DNA from: an uncultured Clostridia bacterium
GTDB taxonomy: Bacteria > Bacillota > Clostridia > Lachnospirales > CAG-274
DNA length: 64,000 nt
Assembly (NCBI GenBank): GCA_947585865.1
Contig: CANPXH010000007.1
Span: forward strand, 1 to 64,000
Direction: 5' to 3'
A program made the translations under genes and the position numbers. This document shows, piece after piece, positions 1-9,517 of the stretch. The notes beneath the pieces are model-generated. The model worked only from the letters and a program-made list of their open reading frames with translations, was not told where the DNA came from and did no database searches. Positions within the stretch are counted from its first letter, which is position 1. Each line of letters opens with the position of its first letter.

Positions 1-312
1 CGACGGCCGAAGGCCGGCTTTCGGCGAAGCCGAAAGTGCTGAACGTTTTTGGTACTTTTTTCGCAAAAAAGTACATATAAATTTACTTACTTTTTAAAGT
101 AAGATAAATAAAGTTTATATAAAAATATTGAAACTCCAAAACAAAAAGCTCTGAATGTTTTTGGTACTTTTTCAAAAGAAAATACAAATAAATTTGTTTA
201 CTTTTTAAAGTAAGCCAAATAAAAAATTAAAATTTAAATAAATTTTCTAACCTACTAAATTTCAGCAGTTAGAACCTCGCCGCCGCAACGTGGCAAAAGG
301 CGAGGTTGAGAC

Positions 313-429
313 TCTTTTGGGGTCAAAAGGTATGAAATAAGATAATTATGTACCCCAAAAGCCGTTTAAGGGGTGTGGGGAGAATCGGAACTCCCCACGT
401 TTTTGGTACTTTTTTCGCAAAAAAGTACA
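313..429 (+). repeat. 117-bp repeat, copy A
   Basis: This copy matches 702-818 with two differences over 117 bases. It contains CTTTTGGGGT paired with ACCCCAAAAG, then GTGGGGA paired with TCCCCAC, then the GTACTTTTTT hairpin. One of the two differences turns a U-A pair into a U-G pair and keeps the first stem. Just upstream a CCTCGCC/GGCGAGG stem encloses the segment GCCGCAACGTGGC. Confidence 0.85.
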
Positions 430-701
430 AGAAATTTACTTACTTTTTAAAGTAAGATAAATAAAGTTTATACTACAAATATAGAAATAACAAAGTTAAA
501 AGTAATAAATGTTTTTGGTGCTTTTCTCGCAAAAAAGTGCAAATAATTTGCTTACTTTTTTAAAGTAAAACAAATAAGAAACACAAATAAATTTAACTAA
601 AAAATACAGGCGTGTAATGCACACTCCTACAAACGAAAAACTCAATATTTATGTGAAGTCTCACCTCCCACAGCCGCAACGTGGCTAAGTGGGAGCCCGA
701 T

Positions 702-818
702 TCTTTTGGGGTCAAAAGGTATGGAATAAGATAATTATGTGCCCCAAAAGCCGTTTAAGGGGTGTGGGGAGAATCGGAACTCCCCACGTTTTTGGTACTT
801 TTTTCGCAAAAAAGTACA
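702..818 (+). repeat. 117-bp repeat, copy B
   Basis: This is the second copy of the repeat at 313-429. The stem just upstream is CTCCCAC/GTGGGAG instead of CCTCGCC/GGCGAGG, but it encloses the same GCCGCAACGTGGC segment. The stem sequence changed while pairing was kept, which suggests selection on RNA or single-strand structure. Confidence 0.85.
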
Positions 819-975
819 TATAAATTTGTTTACTTTTTAAAGTAAGAAAACAAAAAATATTAAAAATATAGAAACAATAAAATCAAAAGCGTTGAATGTT
901 TTGGTACTTTTTCAAAAAAGTACATAAAATTTGCTTACTTTTTAAAGTAAGATAAATAGAAAAAAGGAGATCATT

Positions 976-2349
976 ATGCTTAAAATCAATCTATCCGACA
1001 CCATAGCCGCCATATCCACACCCATAGGCAGCGGCGGCATAGGCATAGTGCGCATAAGCGGCTGCAAAGCTATTGATATTGCAGAAAGCATTTTTGTATC
1101 TGCAAAGGGCAAAAAGCTGTCCGAGCAGAAGAGCCACACCATACATTACGGCAGCATAGTGTATGAAGGCAAGACAATAGACGAAGTGCTTGTATCGATA
1201 ATGAGAGCGCCCAACACATACACCTGTGAAGACATTGCGGAAATAAATACCCATGGCGGATACAGAGCTGTCACGGCAGTATTGAATGCCGTTATCAAAA
1301 AAGGCGCAAGACTTGCAGAGCCGGGAGAGTTTACAAAAAGAGCCTTCTTGAACGGCAGGATAGATCTGACTCAGGCAGAGGCAGTGATCGATATAATAAA
1401 CGCAAAAACGGATAAAAGCAGAGAGGCGGCAGTTATGCGCCTTGAGGGCAAGCTTTCCGCCGAAATAAAGCATATACGGGAAAATATACTTACAATGCTT
1501 GCTCATATAGAGACGGCTATCGCCTATCCCGAACACGATGACGAGACAATGACCTATGCAGCTATTGAAAAGGGCACAAAAGAGGCGATCGCCGATGTGG
1601 AAAGGCTTATTGCCACAGCCGATGCGGGAAAGATATATCGTGACGGCATAAAGACTGTCATACTGGGCAAGCCCAACGTAGGCAAGTCTTCATTGCTCAA
1701 CGCACTTTTGGAGGAAGACAGGGCTATCGTCACGGATATACCCGGCACGACCAGAGATGTTGTTTCCGAATTTATAAATGTGGAGGGGATACCTCTTGAT
1801 ATAACGGACACGGCAGGCATACGCAATACCGACAATGTTATAGAAAAAATAGGCGTTGAAAAGTCACGCTCCCTTGCGGAAAAAGCCGATCTTATACTTC
1901 TTATGTTTGACGGCAGCAGAGAGCTGAGCGATGAAGACAGGGAGCTTATAGAGCTTACAAAAAATAAGAAAACGATCGTTCTTGTGAATAAGCTGGATCT
2001 GGAACAGAAATTGGATATTGGAGACATTGGGATAGAACCTGTAAATATCTCAGTGAAAAACAATAACGGAATAGACGACATATATAAAAAGATAAAAGAA
2101 ATGTTTGCGATCGGCGGTATAGAGACCGATAATGAAGCGATAATATCCGGCGAAAGAAATAAGGCCTGCTTGTTTAAAGCGCTACAAAGCCTTGAAAATG
2201 TAATGGAGACCATTGAAAATACTATGCCCGAAGATTTTATCTCCATGGATCTTACCGCCGCTTATGAATCCCTTGGCGAAATAATAGGCGAATCCCTTGA
2301 AGAAGATATAATAGATAAAATATTCAGTGAATTTTGTTTGGGCAAGTAA
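976..2349 (+). CDS. mnmE: tRNA modification GTPase MnmE (TrmE)
   Basis: MnmE works with MnmG to install the aminomethyl-type modification on wobble uridine 34 of certain tRNAs. The 457-aa product has family length. The N-terminal tetrahydrofolate-binding domain begins DTIAAISTPIGSGGIGIVRI. The G domain starts near residue 230 with GKPNVGKSS, followed by a TTRD switch and a DTAG motif. It ends in CLGK, the conserved C-terminal cysteine motif. The ATG follows AAGGAG at good spacing. It opens an operon with mnmG, nagA and an AIR-synthase-like gene. It runs towards dnaA, so replication from oriC would meet it head-on, which is unusual for an origin-proximal mnmE. Identification is secure. Confidence 0.97.
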   Translation: MLKINLSDTIAAISTPIGSGGIGIVRISGCKAIDIAESIFVSAKGKKLSEQKSHTIHYGSIVYEGKTIDEVLVSIMRAPNTYTCEDIAEINTHGGYRAVTAVLNAVIKKGARLAEPGEFTKRAFLNGRIDLTQAEAVIDIINAKTDKSREAAVMRLEGKLSAEIKHIRENILTMLAHIETAIAYPEHDDETMTYAAIEKGTKEAIADVERLIATADAGKIYRDGIKTVILGKPNVGKSSLLNALLEEDRAIVTDIPGTTRDVVSEFINVEGIPLDITDTAGIRNTDNVIEKIGVEKSRSLAEKADLILLMFDGSRELSDEDRELIELTKNKKTIVLVNKLDLEQKLDIGDIGIEPVNISVKNNNGIDDIYKKIKEMFAIGGIETDNEAIISGERNKACLFKALQSLENVMETIENTMPEDFISMDLTAAYESLGEIIGESLEEDIIDKIFSEFCLGK

Positions 2350-2355
2350 TAAAAA

Positions 2356-2400
2356 CCTCTCCTTTGTAAGGAGGCGCAGCCCGCAGGGCATCGGTAGGAG
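2356..2400 (+). repeat. Dispersed repeat between mnmE and mnmG
   Basis: This short GC-rich segment contains CAGCCCGCAGGGC followed by TCGGT. The same core occurs in reverse orientation at about 22438-22495. It also holds a CTCCTT/AAGGAG hairpin just after mnmE. It appears to be a dispersed palindromic repeat and may act as a weak terminator or mRNA stabiliser within the operon. Confidence 0.5.
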
Positions 2401-2436
2401 CAAATTAAAAACCGCTGCCGACAAGGAGGTAATCGT

Positions 2437-4317
2437 ATGAAAAAGCTATATACATCAGATGAAGCGGATATTTGTGTTATAGGTGCGGGTCATGCAGGCT
2501 GCGAAGCGGCATTGGCGGCAGCCAGAATGGGGCTGAAGACCATTCTTTTTGCCATAAATCTGGACAGCATCGCCATGATGCCGTGCAATCCCAATGTAGG
2601 CGGCAGTTCAAAGGGTCACCTTGTAAAGGAAATAGATGCCTTAGGCGGTGAAATGGGCAAAAACATAGACAAGACCTATATACAGACAAGGATGCTCAAC
2701 ACAGGCAAGGGCCCTGCTGTATACTCACTCAGAGCACAGGCGGACAAGGCGAAGTATCACACGCAGATGAAAAAAACTCTTGAAAATACAGAAAACCTTC
2801 TTGTGCGCCAAGGAGAGATCGTAGATATCATCACAAAAAACGGCAGTGTAACGGGAGTCGTTTCCGAAAGCAATGCCCTTTATAAATGCAAGGCTGCGAT
2901 AATATGCACAGGCACATATCTTAAAGCCAGGTGTCTTTACGGCGACACCATAACGGAAAGCGGCCCCAATGGCTTAAGGCGGGCAAACGGCCTGAGCGAC
3001 TGCCTTAAGAACCTTGGCATACGCCTTTTCCGATATAAAACGGGCACTCCTGCCAGAGTAGACAAGCGAAGTATAGATTTTTCAAAAATGAAGGAGCAGC
3101 CGGGAGATAAAAGGATTGTACCCTTTTCATTTGAAAACAGACCCGAGGACATAGAAAGAGAACAGGTGAGCTGCTATCTTACCTATACAAATGAAAAGAC
3201 CCATGAAATAATAAGAGCAAATCTTGACCGTTCACCTCTCTATTCGGGAGTGATAGAAGGCACAGGTCCACGCTATTGTCCGTCTATAGAGGACAAGGTT
3301 GTACGCTTTAGCGACAAAACACAGCATCAGATATTTATAGAACCCGAAGGCGAGGATACAAATGAAATGTATGTGCAGGGCATGAGCTCATCTCTTCCGG
3401 AGGATGTGCAGATAGCTATGTACAGAACGTTGCCCGGCCTTGAAAATGTCCGCTTTACACGTACTGCCTATGCTATAGAATACGACTGCATAGATGCCAA
3501 TCAGCTTAAGCTGACATTGGAGTTCAAAAACATAAAAGGCCTTTTCAGTGCAGGACAATTCAACGGAACCAGCGGCTATGAAGAAGCTGCCGCACAGGGC
3601 ATAATAGCAGGCATAAACGCCGCCGCCTATTGTAAGGGTATGGAACCCCTTGTGCTGGACCGCTCGCAAGGCTATATAGGAGTGCTCATAGATGACATAG
3701 TTACAAAGGAAAGCCGTGAGCCCTACAGGATGATGACGTCAAGAGCCGAGTACAGACTTCTTCTGAGGCAGGACAATGCGGATCTGAGGCTTACGGATAT
3801 AGGCTATAGATACGGCCTTATATCAGAGGAGAGATATCAAAAGTTTTTGGCCAAAAAAAGAGCTATCGAAGCCGAAACGGAAAGGATAAAGAAGATCAAT
3901 TTCGGCCCGTCTCAGGAGGTCAATTCGATGCTTATAAGCTTTGGCACAACTCCCATTTCCACAGGCGTCAATATGACGGATATAATAAAGCGCCCCGAAA
4001 TGGATTATGATAAACTGGCGCCTCTCGATCCCGACAGACCCGCTCTCGATGACGATGTGCGTGAGCAGGTGAATATACAGATAAAGTACGAGGGCTATAT
4101 CTCAAGACAAATGAAACAGGTGGAGCAGTTCAAAAAGCTGGAGGGCAGAAAGATACCCGAGGATATAGACTATGACGAGGTAAAGGGTCTGCGCCTTGAA
4201 GCCACTCAGAAATTCAAGGCGGTAAGGCCTGTAAATATAGGTCAGGCAGGAAGGATAAGCGGTGTTTCCCCTGCCGATGTAAATATGCTCTTGGTCTATC
4301 TGAATACACGATCATGA
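2437..4317 (+). CDS. mnmG: tRNA uridine-5-carboxymethylaminomethyl modification enzyme MnmG (GidA)
   Basis: This is the FAD-dependent partner of MnmE in wobble-uridine modification. The 626-aa length is normal for the long MnmG form. The N-terminal dinucleotide-binding motif is [19 protein letters not shown]. The signature [15 protein letters not shown] follows near residue 50, and [16 protein letters not shown] near residue 370. The ATG is preceded by AAGGAGG. In many relatives rsmG follows mnmG; here nagA overlaps its stop codon instead, so rsmG is elsewhere or absent. Identification is secure. Confidence 0.97.
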   Translation: MKKLYTSDEADICVIGAGHAGCEAALAAARMGLKTILFAINLDSIAMMPCNPNVGGSSKGHLVKEIDALGGEMGKNIDKTYIQTRMLNTGKGPAVYSLRAQADKAKYHTQMKKTLENTENLLVRQGEIVDIITKNGSVTGVVSESNALYKCKAAIICTGTYLKARCLYGDTITESGPNGLRRANGLSDCLKNLGIRLFRYKTGTPARVDKRSIDFSKMKEQPGDKRIVPFSFENRPEDIEREQVSCYLTYTNEKTHEIIRANLDRSPLYSGVIEGTGPRYCPSIEDKVVRFSDKTQHQIFIEPEGEDTNEMYVQGMSSSLPEDVQIAMYRTLPGLENVRFTRTAYAIEYDCIDANQLKLTLEFKNIKGLFSAGQFNGTSGYEEAAAQGIIAGINAAAYCKGMEPLVLDRSQGYIGVLIDDIVTKESREPYRMMTSRAEYRLLLRQDNADLRLTDIGYRYGLISEERYQKFLAKKRAIEAETERIKKINFGPSQEVNSMLISFGTTPISTGVNMTDIIKRPEMDYDKLAPLDPDRPALDDDVREQVNIQIKYEGYISRQMKQVEQFKKLEGRKIPEDIDYDEVKGLRLEATQKFKAVRPVNIGQAGRISGVSPADVNMLLVYLNTRS

Positions 4318-5342
4318 AATACAAGGACATAGATTTTCTCAACAAAAAATATGAATATGTAAAAGGCGATATCACTCTTGAAAACGGCACAGTCACCGAC
4401 ATCACGGAAAAGGACCGTGCTCGGGGCGGCATACTTCCGCCCTTTGTGGACATACACATACACGGCGGATTCGGCACTGATATTATGCACGCATCCCCGG
4501 AGGAGATCGTCTGTCTCAGCAAAAAATTATACCGACACAAGGTTGGAGCATATATGCCCACAACAGTCGCAAAGGACAGAGACAGTATACTCAATATCGG
4601 AAAAAACGTGAGCAAAGCAGCTCGGTGCAATGAGGGAGCGGAAATAGTGGGCATACATATAGAAGGGCCTTTTATATCCAAAAAATATAAGGGTATAATG
4701 GAAGAAAAGTATATCTCTGCCTGTGATACAAGTCTTTTTGACGATCTCAGGGAAATAATGGGCGATCTAAAAATACGCTTTACCGTTGCTCCCGAAGCCG
4801 AAAATGCCGAAGCCTTCTGCAAATATGTAACAGAAGGGGGCGGCTATATCTCAATGGGTCACAGCGGCGCAGGCTATGAGCAATGTGCAAAGCTTAAGGG
4901 AGCCTCCTCCTATACTCATATTTTCAATGCCATGGCGCCCTTGCACCACAGAGAGGACAACATACTTTCCGCAGCCCTTACGGATGATCTTTATACCGAA
5001 CTCATATGCGACAACATACACGTTTCCCCTAAATGCGCCCAAATGCTGACACGTCTTAAGGGCAGCAAAATAATACTTGTGACCGATGCTCTCAAGGCTA
5101 TGGGGCAGGGAGATATCTCCTTTGAGTTCTGCGGCAAAATAATAAAGGCTGATAAAAACGGCGCAAGAGACAGCCGAGGCAGACTGGCGGGAAGTGTTTT
5201 GACTATGAAAAAAGCCTTTGAAAATCTTTTGGTTATATCAGATATAAAAACAGCGGTAAAAGCAGCCTGCGAAAATCCGTCAAGGCTATTGAGCCTGGAG
5301 CGCTTCGGCTGCATAGACATAGGAAAGAAAGTGGTATTATGA
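4314..5342 (+). CDS. nagA: N-acetylglucosamine-6-phosphate deacetylase
   Basis: NagA removes acetate from N-acetylglucosamine-6-phosphate in amino-sugar and cell-wall recycling. The 342-aa protein shows the amidohydrolase metal and catalytic motifs in order: [29 protein letters not shown] and VTDAL, whose aspartate is the expected catalytic base. It is a little shorter than typical NagA (about 380 aa), mainly at the N-terminus. The start overlaps the mnmG stop by four bases (ATGA), so the two are translationally coupled. No nagB neighbour is present. Association with tRNA-modification genes is a genomic link, not a known pathway link. Confidence 0.92.
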   Translation: MKYKDIDFLNKKYEYVKGDITLENGTVTDITEKDRARGGILPPFVDIHIHGGFGTDIMHASPEEIVCLSKKLYRHKVGAYMPTTVAKDRDSILNIGKNVSKAARCNEGAEIVGIHIEGPFISKKYKGIMEEKYISACDTSLFDDLREIMGDLKIRFTVAPEAENAEAFCKYVTEGGGYISMGHSGAGYEQCAKLKGASSYTHIFNAMAPLHHREDNILSAALTDDLYTELICDNIHVSPKCAQMLTRLKGSKIILVTDALKAMGQGDISFEFCGKIIKADKNGARDSRGRLAGSVLTMKKAFENLLVISDIKTAVKAACENPSRLLSLERFGCIDIGKKVVL

Positions 5343-6319
5343 AAATAGGCAAGCTGCCAAATTCTCTATTGGACAAAATAATAATAGAGCCTGTCAATTC
5401 CAATGCACCCAACAGAGACGAGGTACTGTTGAAGCCCTCTATAGGAGAGGACTGCTCGGCTCTTGATCTGGGCGGGGATATCTGCATAATGTCTACCGAT
5501 CCCATTACGGGAGCGGTCAAGGATATAGGCAAGCTTGCCGTTCATATCAATATAAACGATATAGTCTCAGGCGGCGGAGAGCCTGTGGGCATTATGCTTA
5601 CGGCACTTTTGCCCCCAAGCATAACGGAAGATGAGATATCGGAAATAATAAAAGATCTGTACACCGAGGCAAATAAGCTGAACGTAGCCATACTTGGCGG
5701 GCATACGGAAATAACCGACGCCGTGACAAAGCCTGTTATAAACTGCACCGCCATAGGCAAATGCAAGCGCCTTATTTCCACAGGAGGTTCACAGCCGGGA
5801 GACTGGGTCATAATGACCAAGACTGCGGGGCTTGAAGGCACCGCTATATTTGCTAAGGACAAGCAAAAGCTTCTCAAAAATAAAATAAGCATGGATACCA
5901 TAAAAAAAGCCGAAGGCTTTTCGGAACATCTTTCCGTAATGAAGGAAGGTCTTATAGGAGCACGGTATAATGCTCACGCCATGCACGACGTGACGGAAGG
6001 CGGTATACTCGGCGCCTGCTGGGAGCTGGCGGAAAGCGCAGGCCTCGGCATAGAGATATATGAGGAAAATATACCCATAGCAGCGGAAACGGCAGAGATA
6101 TGTTCCGTTTTGGGCGTAGATCCTCTTCGCCTTATTTCAAGCGGTTCCATGCTCATCGTGTGTGAAAACACAGATATTTTAAAGGCTCTTGAGGAAGAAA
6201 ACATAAAAGCCGCCGTCATAGGCAGGATAACAGACAAGGGCAGATATATAATAAGAAACGGCGATAAAGTGCCCTTGAACGAGCCTGACAGCGATGAATT
6301 GTACAAGGTACATGGATAA
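5339..6319 (+). CDS. AIR synthase-related protein (HypE/ThiL-like fold)
   Basis: This 326-aa protein has the AIR synthase two-domain layout. The N-terminal ATP-binding half carries GEDCSAL near residue 34, STDPITG near residue 53, and ININDIVSGGGEP near residue 73. The C-terminal half carries HDVTEGGILGACWELAE. These match the HypE-like branch rather than PurM or ThiL proper. No hydrogenase genes are nearby, so a role in hydrogenase maturation is not supported. It overlaps nagA by ATGA and is the last gene before a strong terminator. Substrate unknown; stand-alone members are common in Clostridia. Confidence 0.85.
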   Translation: MKIGKLPNSLLDKIIIEPVNSNAPNRDEVLLKPSIGEDCSALDLGGDICIMSTDPITGAVKDIGKLAVHININDIVSGGGEPVGIMLTALLPPSITEDEISEIIKDLYTEANKLNVAILGGHTEITDAVTKPVINCTAIGKCKRLISTGGSQPGDWVIMTKTAGLEGTAIFAKDKQKLLKNKISMDTIKKAEGFSEHLSVMKEGLIGARYNAHAMHDVTEGGILGACWELAESAGLGIEIYEENIPIAAETAEICSVLGVDPLRLISSGSMLIVCENTDILKALEEENIKAAVIGRITDKGRYIIRNGDKVPLNEPDSDELYKVHG

Positions 6320-6347
6320 ACAAACAAAAATACTTGCTTAAAAAAAT

Positions 6348-6391
6348 CGGATCCGAAAAACAGCACATGGTTTTTCGGACCCGTTATTTTT
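6348..6391. terminator. Bidirectional terminator
   Basis: A stem of about 14 bp (TCCGAAAAAC with GTTTTTCGGA at its core, one mismatch near the base) is followed by a T-rich run on the plus strand and preceded by an A-run. It lies between the convergent AIR-synthase-like gene and cstA, so it can end transcription from both sides. Confidence 0.85.
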
Positions 6392-6432
6392 ATATTCAAA
6401 TATCTGTCATAAAGCATTTACTGCAAATGCTG

Positions 6433-8115
6433 TCAGGCCTTGGCAGCATTTACCTTTGCCGCAAGAGCCTTCAGACCGCTTATTGAAACGATTATACCAA
6501 GTATGAACAGAGCAACTGCAAAGGCAAGCTGTAATATATCTCCGCCCATATTATTGGTGGTCATAGCTATAACGCCTGTAAACTTAGTGTATATGGTGAT
6601 AGCAAGCATTGAAAGCGTAACTATGAGCATCATTATCATAGGTATCCAAAGCATCCAGCCTTGTCTGTTGGTCTTCTTAAAGAATACCGCACAGGCAATA
6701 AGAGCAAGAGCTGACAAAAGCTGGTTAGCTGAGCCGAACAGCGGCCATATATCCTTGTAGCCCACCTTGGCAAGAGCAAAAGCGACTGCAAGAGTTATGA
6801 TGGTAGAGAAATATTTATTGGTGCATACCTTGGCAACAGGACCCATACTTTCTTCATCTGTATCGGCGTCTACAAAGAATTCTTCAAAGGCAAGTCTGCC
6901 TATTCTTGCAACAGAGTCAAGAGAGGTAAGCGCAAAGGCTGATACTGAAAGAGTGATAAGGGTCATGCTTATTTCCTCCGGGATACCCAGCTTAACAAGG
7001 AAGCCGGCAACGCCTGTAGCAAATATAATAGGCTGAGTAGCATCGGGTATCACTCCGCCCTTGGCAACTGCGCCTACAGCTATAAGCGCTATGACCGCAA
7101 GCATACTTTCCATAAGCATTGCGCCGAAGGCAACGGGAAGCATATTTTTCTCATTCTTTATCTGCTTGGAGGCAGTACCTGAGGACACCAATGAGTGGAA
7201 GCCTGATACGGCGCCGCAGGCAATTGTTACGAAAAGGTATGGGAACAAGGTCTGTCCGTTGACTGTAAAGCCGTTGAAGGCAGCAAGCTCCATAGTCGGA
7301 TTGGCAACGAGTACGCCTAATACGGCTGCAACTATCATAGCTACGAGAAGGTAGCTGTTAAGGTAATCTCTTGGCTGAAGAAGTATCCATACGGGAGCTA
7401 TAGATGCAACTGCTATGTATAAGAAAACGATGATATGCCATGAGCCTGCACCGATATAAATAGGAAATGCAAGACCCAATGCTATACACACTACAAGGAT
7501 AACTATAGCAATGGCAGTGTTTATCCACTTGTTGAGCTTACTTCTTCTAAGAAATACACCGAGAGCAACAGCGGCAGCTATAAACAGGCAGCTTGTTGTA
7601 GCGACCTGACCGTTAGCCTTGACTGTCTCAAGACCATCGGCGGCAAAGCCGTTGAATGTCTGACAAACTACATCCGCAAAGGCAGCTATTACCAAAATAG
7701 AAAAGAGCCATGTAAATATCATAAACAGCTTTTTGCCGAACCTACCTATATAGAGTTCGATGATATAGCCTATAGTTCTTCCTTTGTTCTTTACGGAAGC
7801 ATACATAGATGCAAAGTCCTGAACTGCGCCAAAGAACACGCCGCCTATAAGTATCCACAGCAATACGGGAAGCCACCCGAAAACAGCAGCCTGTATAGGG
7901 CCGTTGATAGGACCGGCGCCTGCTATGGATGCAAATTGGTGACCGAATACCACATTAGTATCGGCAGGCACATAATCCACACCATCTTCAAGCTCGTAAG
8001 CAGGAGTTTTGGCATTTTCATCAATACCCCACAGATTTGCAAGGTATCTGCCGTAAATGACATATGCTCCAACCAGTACGATGATTGCAATGATCATCAT
8101 AATTAAACCATTCAA
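6433..8115 (-). CDS. cstA: Carbon starvation CstA family transporter
   Basis: The 560-aa product is a polytopic membrane protein with about 15 hydrophobic segments. CstA-family signatures visible are HQFASIAGAGPINGPIQA near residue 58 and VSGFHSLVSSGTASKQI near residue 300. Proteins of this family import peptides or pyruvate. The length fits the shorter Gram-positive type rather than the roughly 700-aa E. coli CstA. The ATG is preceded by AAGGAGG. The gene is monocistronic, with an AT-rich upstream region. No BtsS/BtsR-type two-component system is nearby. Family assignment is firm; the substrate is not shown by the sequence. Confidence 0.93.
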   Translation of the reverse strand: MNGLIMMIIAIIVLVGAYVIYGRYLANLWGIDENAKTPAYELEDGVDYVPADTNVVFGHQFASIAGAGPINGPIQAAVFGWLPVLLWILIGGVFFGAVQDFASMYASVKNKGRTIGYIIELYIGRFGKKLFMIFTWLFSILVIAAFADVVCQTFNGFAADGLETVKANGQVATTSCLFIAAAVALGVFLRRSKLNKWINTAIAIVILVVCIALGLAFPIYIGAGSWHIIVFLYIAVASIAPVWILLQPRDYLNSYLLVAMIVAAVLGVLVANPTMELAAFNGFTVNGQTLFPYLFVTIACGAVSGFHSLVSSGTASKQIKNEKNMLPVAFGAMLMESMLAVIALIAVGAVAKGGVIPDATQPIIFATGVAGFLVKLGIPEEISMTLITLSVSAFALTSLDSVARIGRLAFEEFFVDADTDEESMGPVAKVCTNKYFSTIITLAVAFALAKVGYKDIWPLFGSANQLLSALALIACAVFFKKTNRQGWMLWIPMIMMLIVTLSMLAITIYTKFTGVIAMTTNNMGGDILQLAFAVALFILGIIVSISGLKALAAKVNAAKA

Positions 8116-8518
8116 AACAATTCCTCCTTATTAAATTTATATTTATATTACAATTAATTTTACAACTTTTTTCTTTGAAATACAATAATAAATTAAGTAA
8201 AAAAAGTAAATAAATTTTTTTGTGAACTATGCTGTAAAAACGTAAGTGCAAACTATGCAAATTTACTTTTTTTTCAATAAATTTAAACGTACAAAACATT
8301 TTTTGCTTAAAATAAAAACGCCGTGACGAAAAAATGCTGTAATAATTCGTCGGCTTTTCACCAAAAATTATGCACATTTTAAAAAAGGCCGTCACAATTT
8401 TTTGTTATTTACATATTTTTTGCGCTCATATCCCATTGCAATATTCCCCTCAATATATTTACGGCAAAAAATCCGCCTATGCAATGCATTGCTTTTACGA
8501 AGTTTATATTCGATATTA
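8116..8518. other. AT-rich intergenic region upstream of cstA
   Basis: There is no convincing gene in this stretch. It carries the cstA ribosome site (AAGGAGG) and presumably its promoter on the minus strand, though I see no clear -35/-10 pair. A GCCGTGACGAA arm near 8320 faces TTCGTCGGC near 8348, which could be an imperfect hairpin. Confidence 0.5.
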
Positions 8519-8524
8519 ATTAAA

Positions 8525-8552
8525 AAGCTACCACTCAATAATGTGATAGCTT
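8525..8552 (-). terminator. Terminator of the phage-tail-like operon
   Basis: On the minus strand AAGCTATCAC, an eight-base loop and GTGGTAGCTT are followed by TTTAATT. It lies just past the stop of the minus-strand gene at 8586 and so ends the three-gene cluster. Confidence 0.8.
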
Positions 8553-8585
8553 CTTTCTTTGATGCCTGACAAGGCGGACATAACA

Positions 8586-9458
8586 TCAATAAACGCCTGC
8601 GCCCTTGCCGCTAAGCCCTCTTAAAAGGCTTTCCACCAGCATATCCATAACGCTTTCGCCGTTGTTCTCCGTTATATTTTGGGTTATGCCGCCCATATTT
8701 ATATTTATTGTAGGATCGGAATAGCTGCTGCAGCTTGTGTTGTCTGCCGCTTCCTTTATATATTTATAGCTTTCCGAATTTTCCGATCTGTTGTTTATAT
8801 TGTGGATAAGCTGCGATTTTTCCTCTAAAGATACGCTTTTATCCCCAAAGTTATTTGCATTATCCGCAATATCGTAGTAAAAATCGGTGCTGCCGCCTAT
8901 ATTTTCAATTTCGGCATATATGTTTTTGTCATAAGGCGGACTTGATACCAATGGGTCTGTGTCGTTGACAAACAGAGGAGCGGCGCTGCTTTTTGGCAAT
9001 ATGTTTTCATCGATATGGGTTATCAACATATTATCCTCATATCCACAATAATTTTGTATATTTTTTTCACACACAAAATGTTTGTTATCCATATGCAGTA
9101 TATCGCCGCCTCTGTCGATATTGCCTGCATCCGCATAGGATATTAAAGCGTACTTTTTATCATTGTATATGCTCAAAATATCTGCGCCGCCGTTATATAT
9201 ACTGCCGTATGCTCCTTCTGTGACATTCGGCATGCCGCCGTAAATGCCTTCGATATCACCATGCACCGGGTAAATGTAGTTGTCATATATATTTTTGTAA
9301 ATGCCTTTGCTGTCTTTGCCCCTGCTGCCTATGCTGTTTTTGCCGCTGCTGTCTATGTTATCTTTGCCGCCGCTGTCTTTGCCGCCAAGGGCATTTTGTG
9401 CATTGCCGATATGGGTGAGATATGCTTTTTCGTTGTACATATCCTCATACACGATCAT
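8586..9458 (-). CDS. Hypothetical protein downstream of LysM tail protein
   Basis: The product is 290 aa, rich in Asn, Asp, Gly and Ile, with a low-complexity stretch near residues 27-50 made of GKDS/GKNS-like repeats. The C-terminus, near INMGGITQNI and MDMLVESLLRGL, resembles the end of small phage tail-assembly proteins, but I do not recognise a family. The ATG at 9458 has GGAGGG upstream. The frame stays open to about 9509, where a stronger AGGAGGTGAT site precedes ATT and ATA codons; a longer N-terminus reading IRNLIELIENITEGAD from a non-canonical start is possible. It follows the LysM gene closely in the same operon. Function unknown; likely a phage-derived remnant. Confidence 0.6.
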   Translation of the reverse strand: MIVYEDMYNEKAYLTHIGNAQNALGGKDSGGKDNIDSSGKNSIGSRGKDSKGIYKNIYDNYIYPVHGDIEGIYGGMPNVTEGAYGSIYNGGADILSIYNDKKYALISYADAGNIDRGGDILHMDNKHFVCEKNIQNYCGYEDNMLITHIDENILPKSSAAPLFVNDTDPLVSSPPYDKNIYAEIENIGGSTDFYYDIADNANNFGDKSVSLEEKSQLIHNINNRSENSESYKYIKEAADNTSCSSYSDPTININMGGITQNITENNGESVMDMLVESLLRGLSGKGAGVY

Positions 9459-9517
9459 ATCAGCACCCTCCGTTATATTTTCTATAAGCTCTATAAGGTT
9501 TCTTATAATATCACCTC

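Larger units (their letters stand above)
1..960. repeat. Structured repeat array upstream of mnmE
   Basis: This gene-free stretch is built from about six related units starting near 46, 155, 400, 510, 790 and 897. A typical unit is GTTTTTGGTACTTTTTT followed by a short loop and the complementary arm, then about ten AT-rich bases, then the palindrome CTTACTTTTTAAAGTAAG. Unit four replaces GTAC by GTGC on both arms, which still pairs at the RNA level through wobble pairs. Two larger units are added at 313-429 and 702-818. No ORF here looks real. The repeats could be a degenerate mobile family or a structured leader of the operon that follows; the sequence does not decide. Confidence 0.75.

Noticed and set aside
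1-960. CRISPR array
   Set aside because: Repeats upstream of mnmE are irregular in spacing, palindromic and lack unique spacers of constant length; no cas genes are near.
5339-6319. HypE hydrogenase-maturation protein
   Set aside because: The fold matches, but no hydrogenase or other hyp genes are present, so only the broader AIR-synthase-related name is supported.
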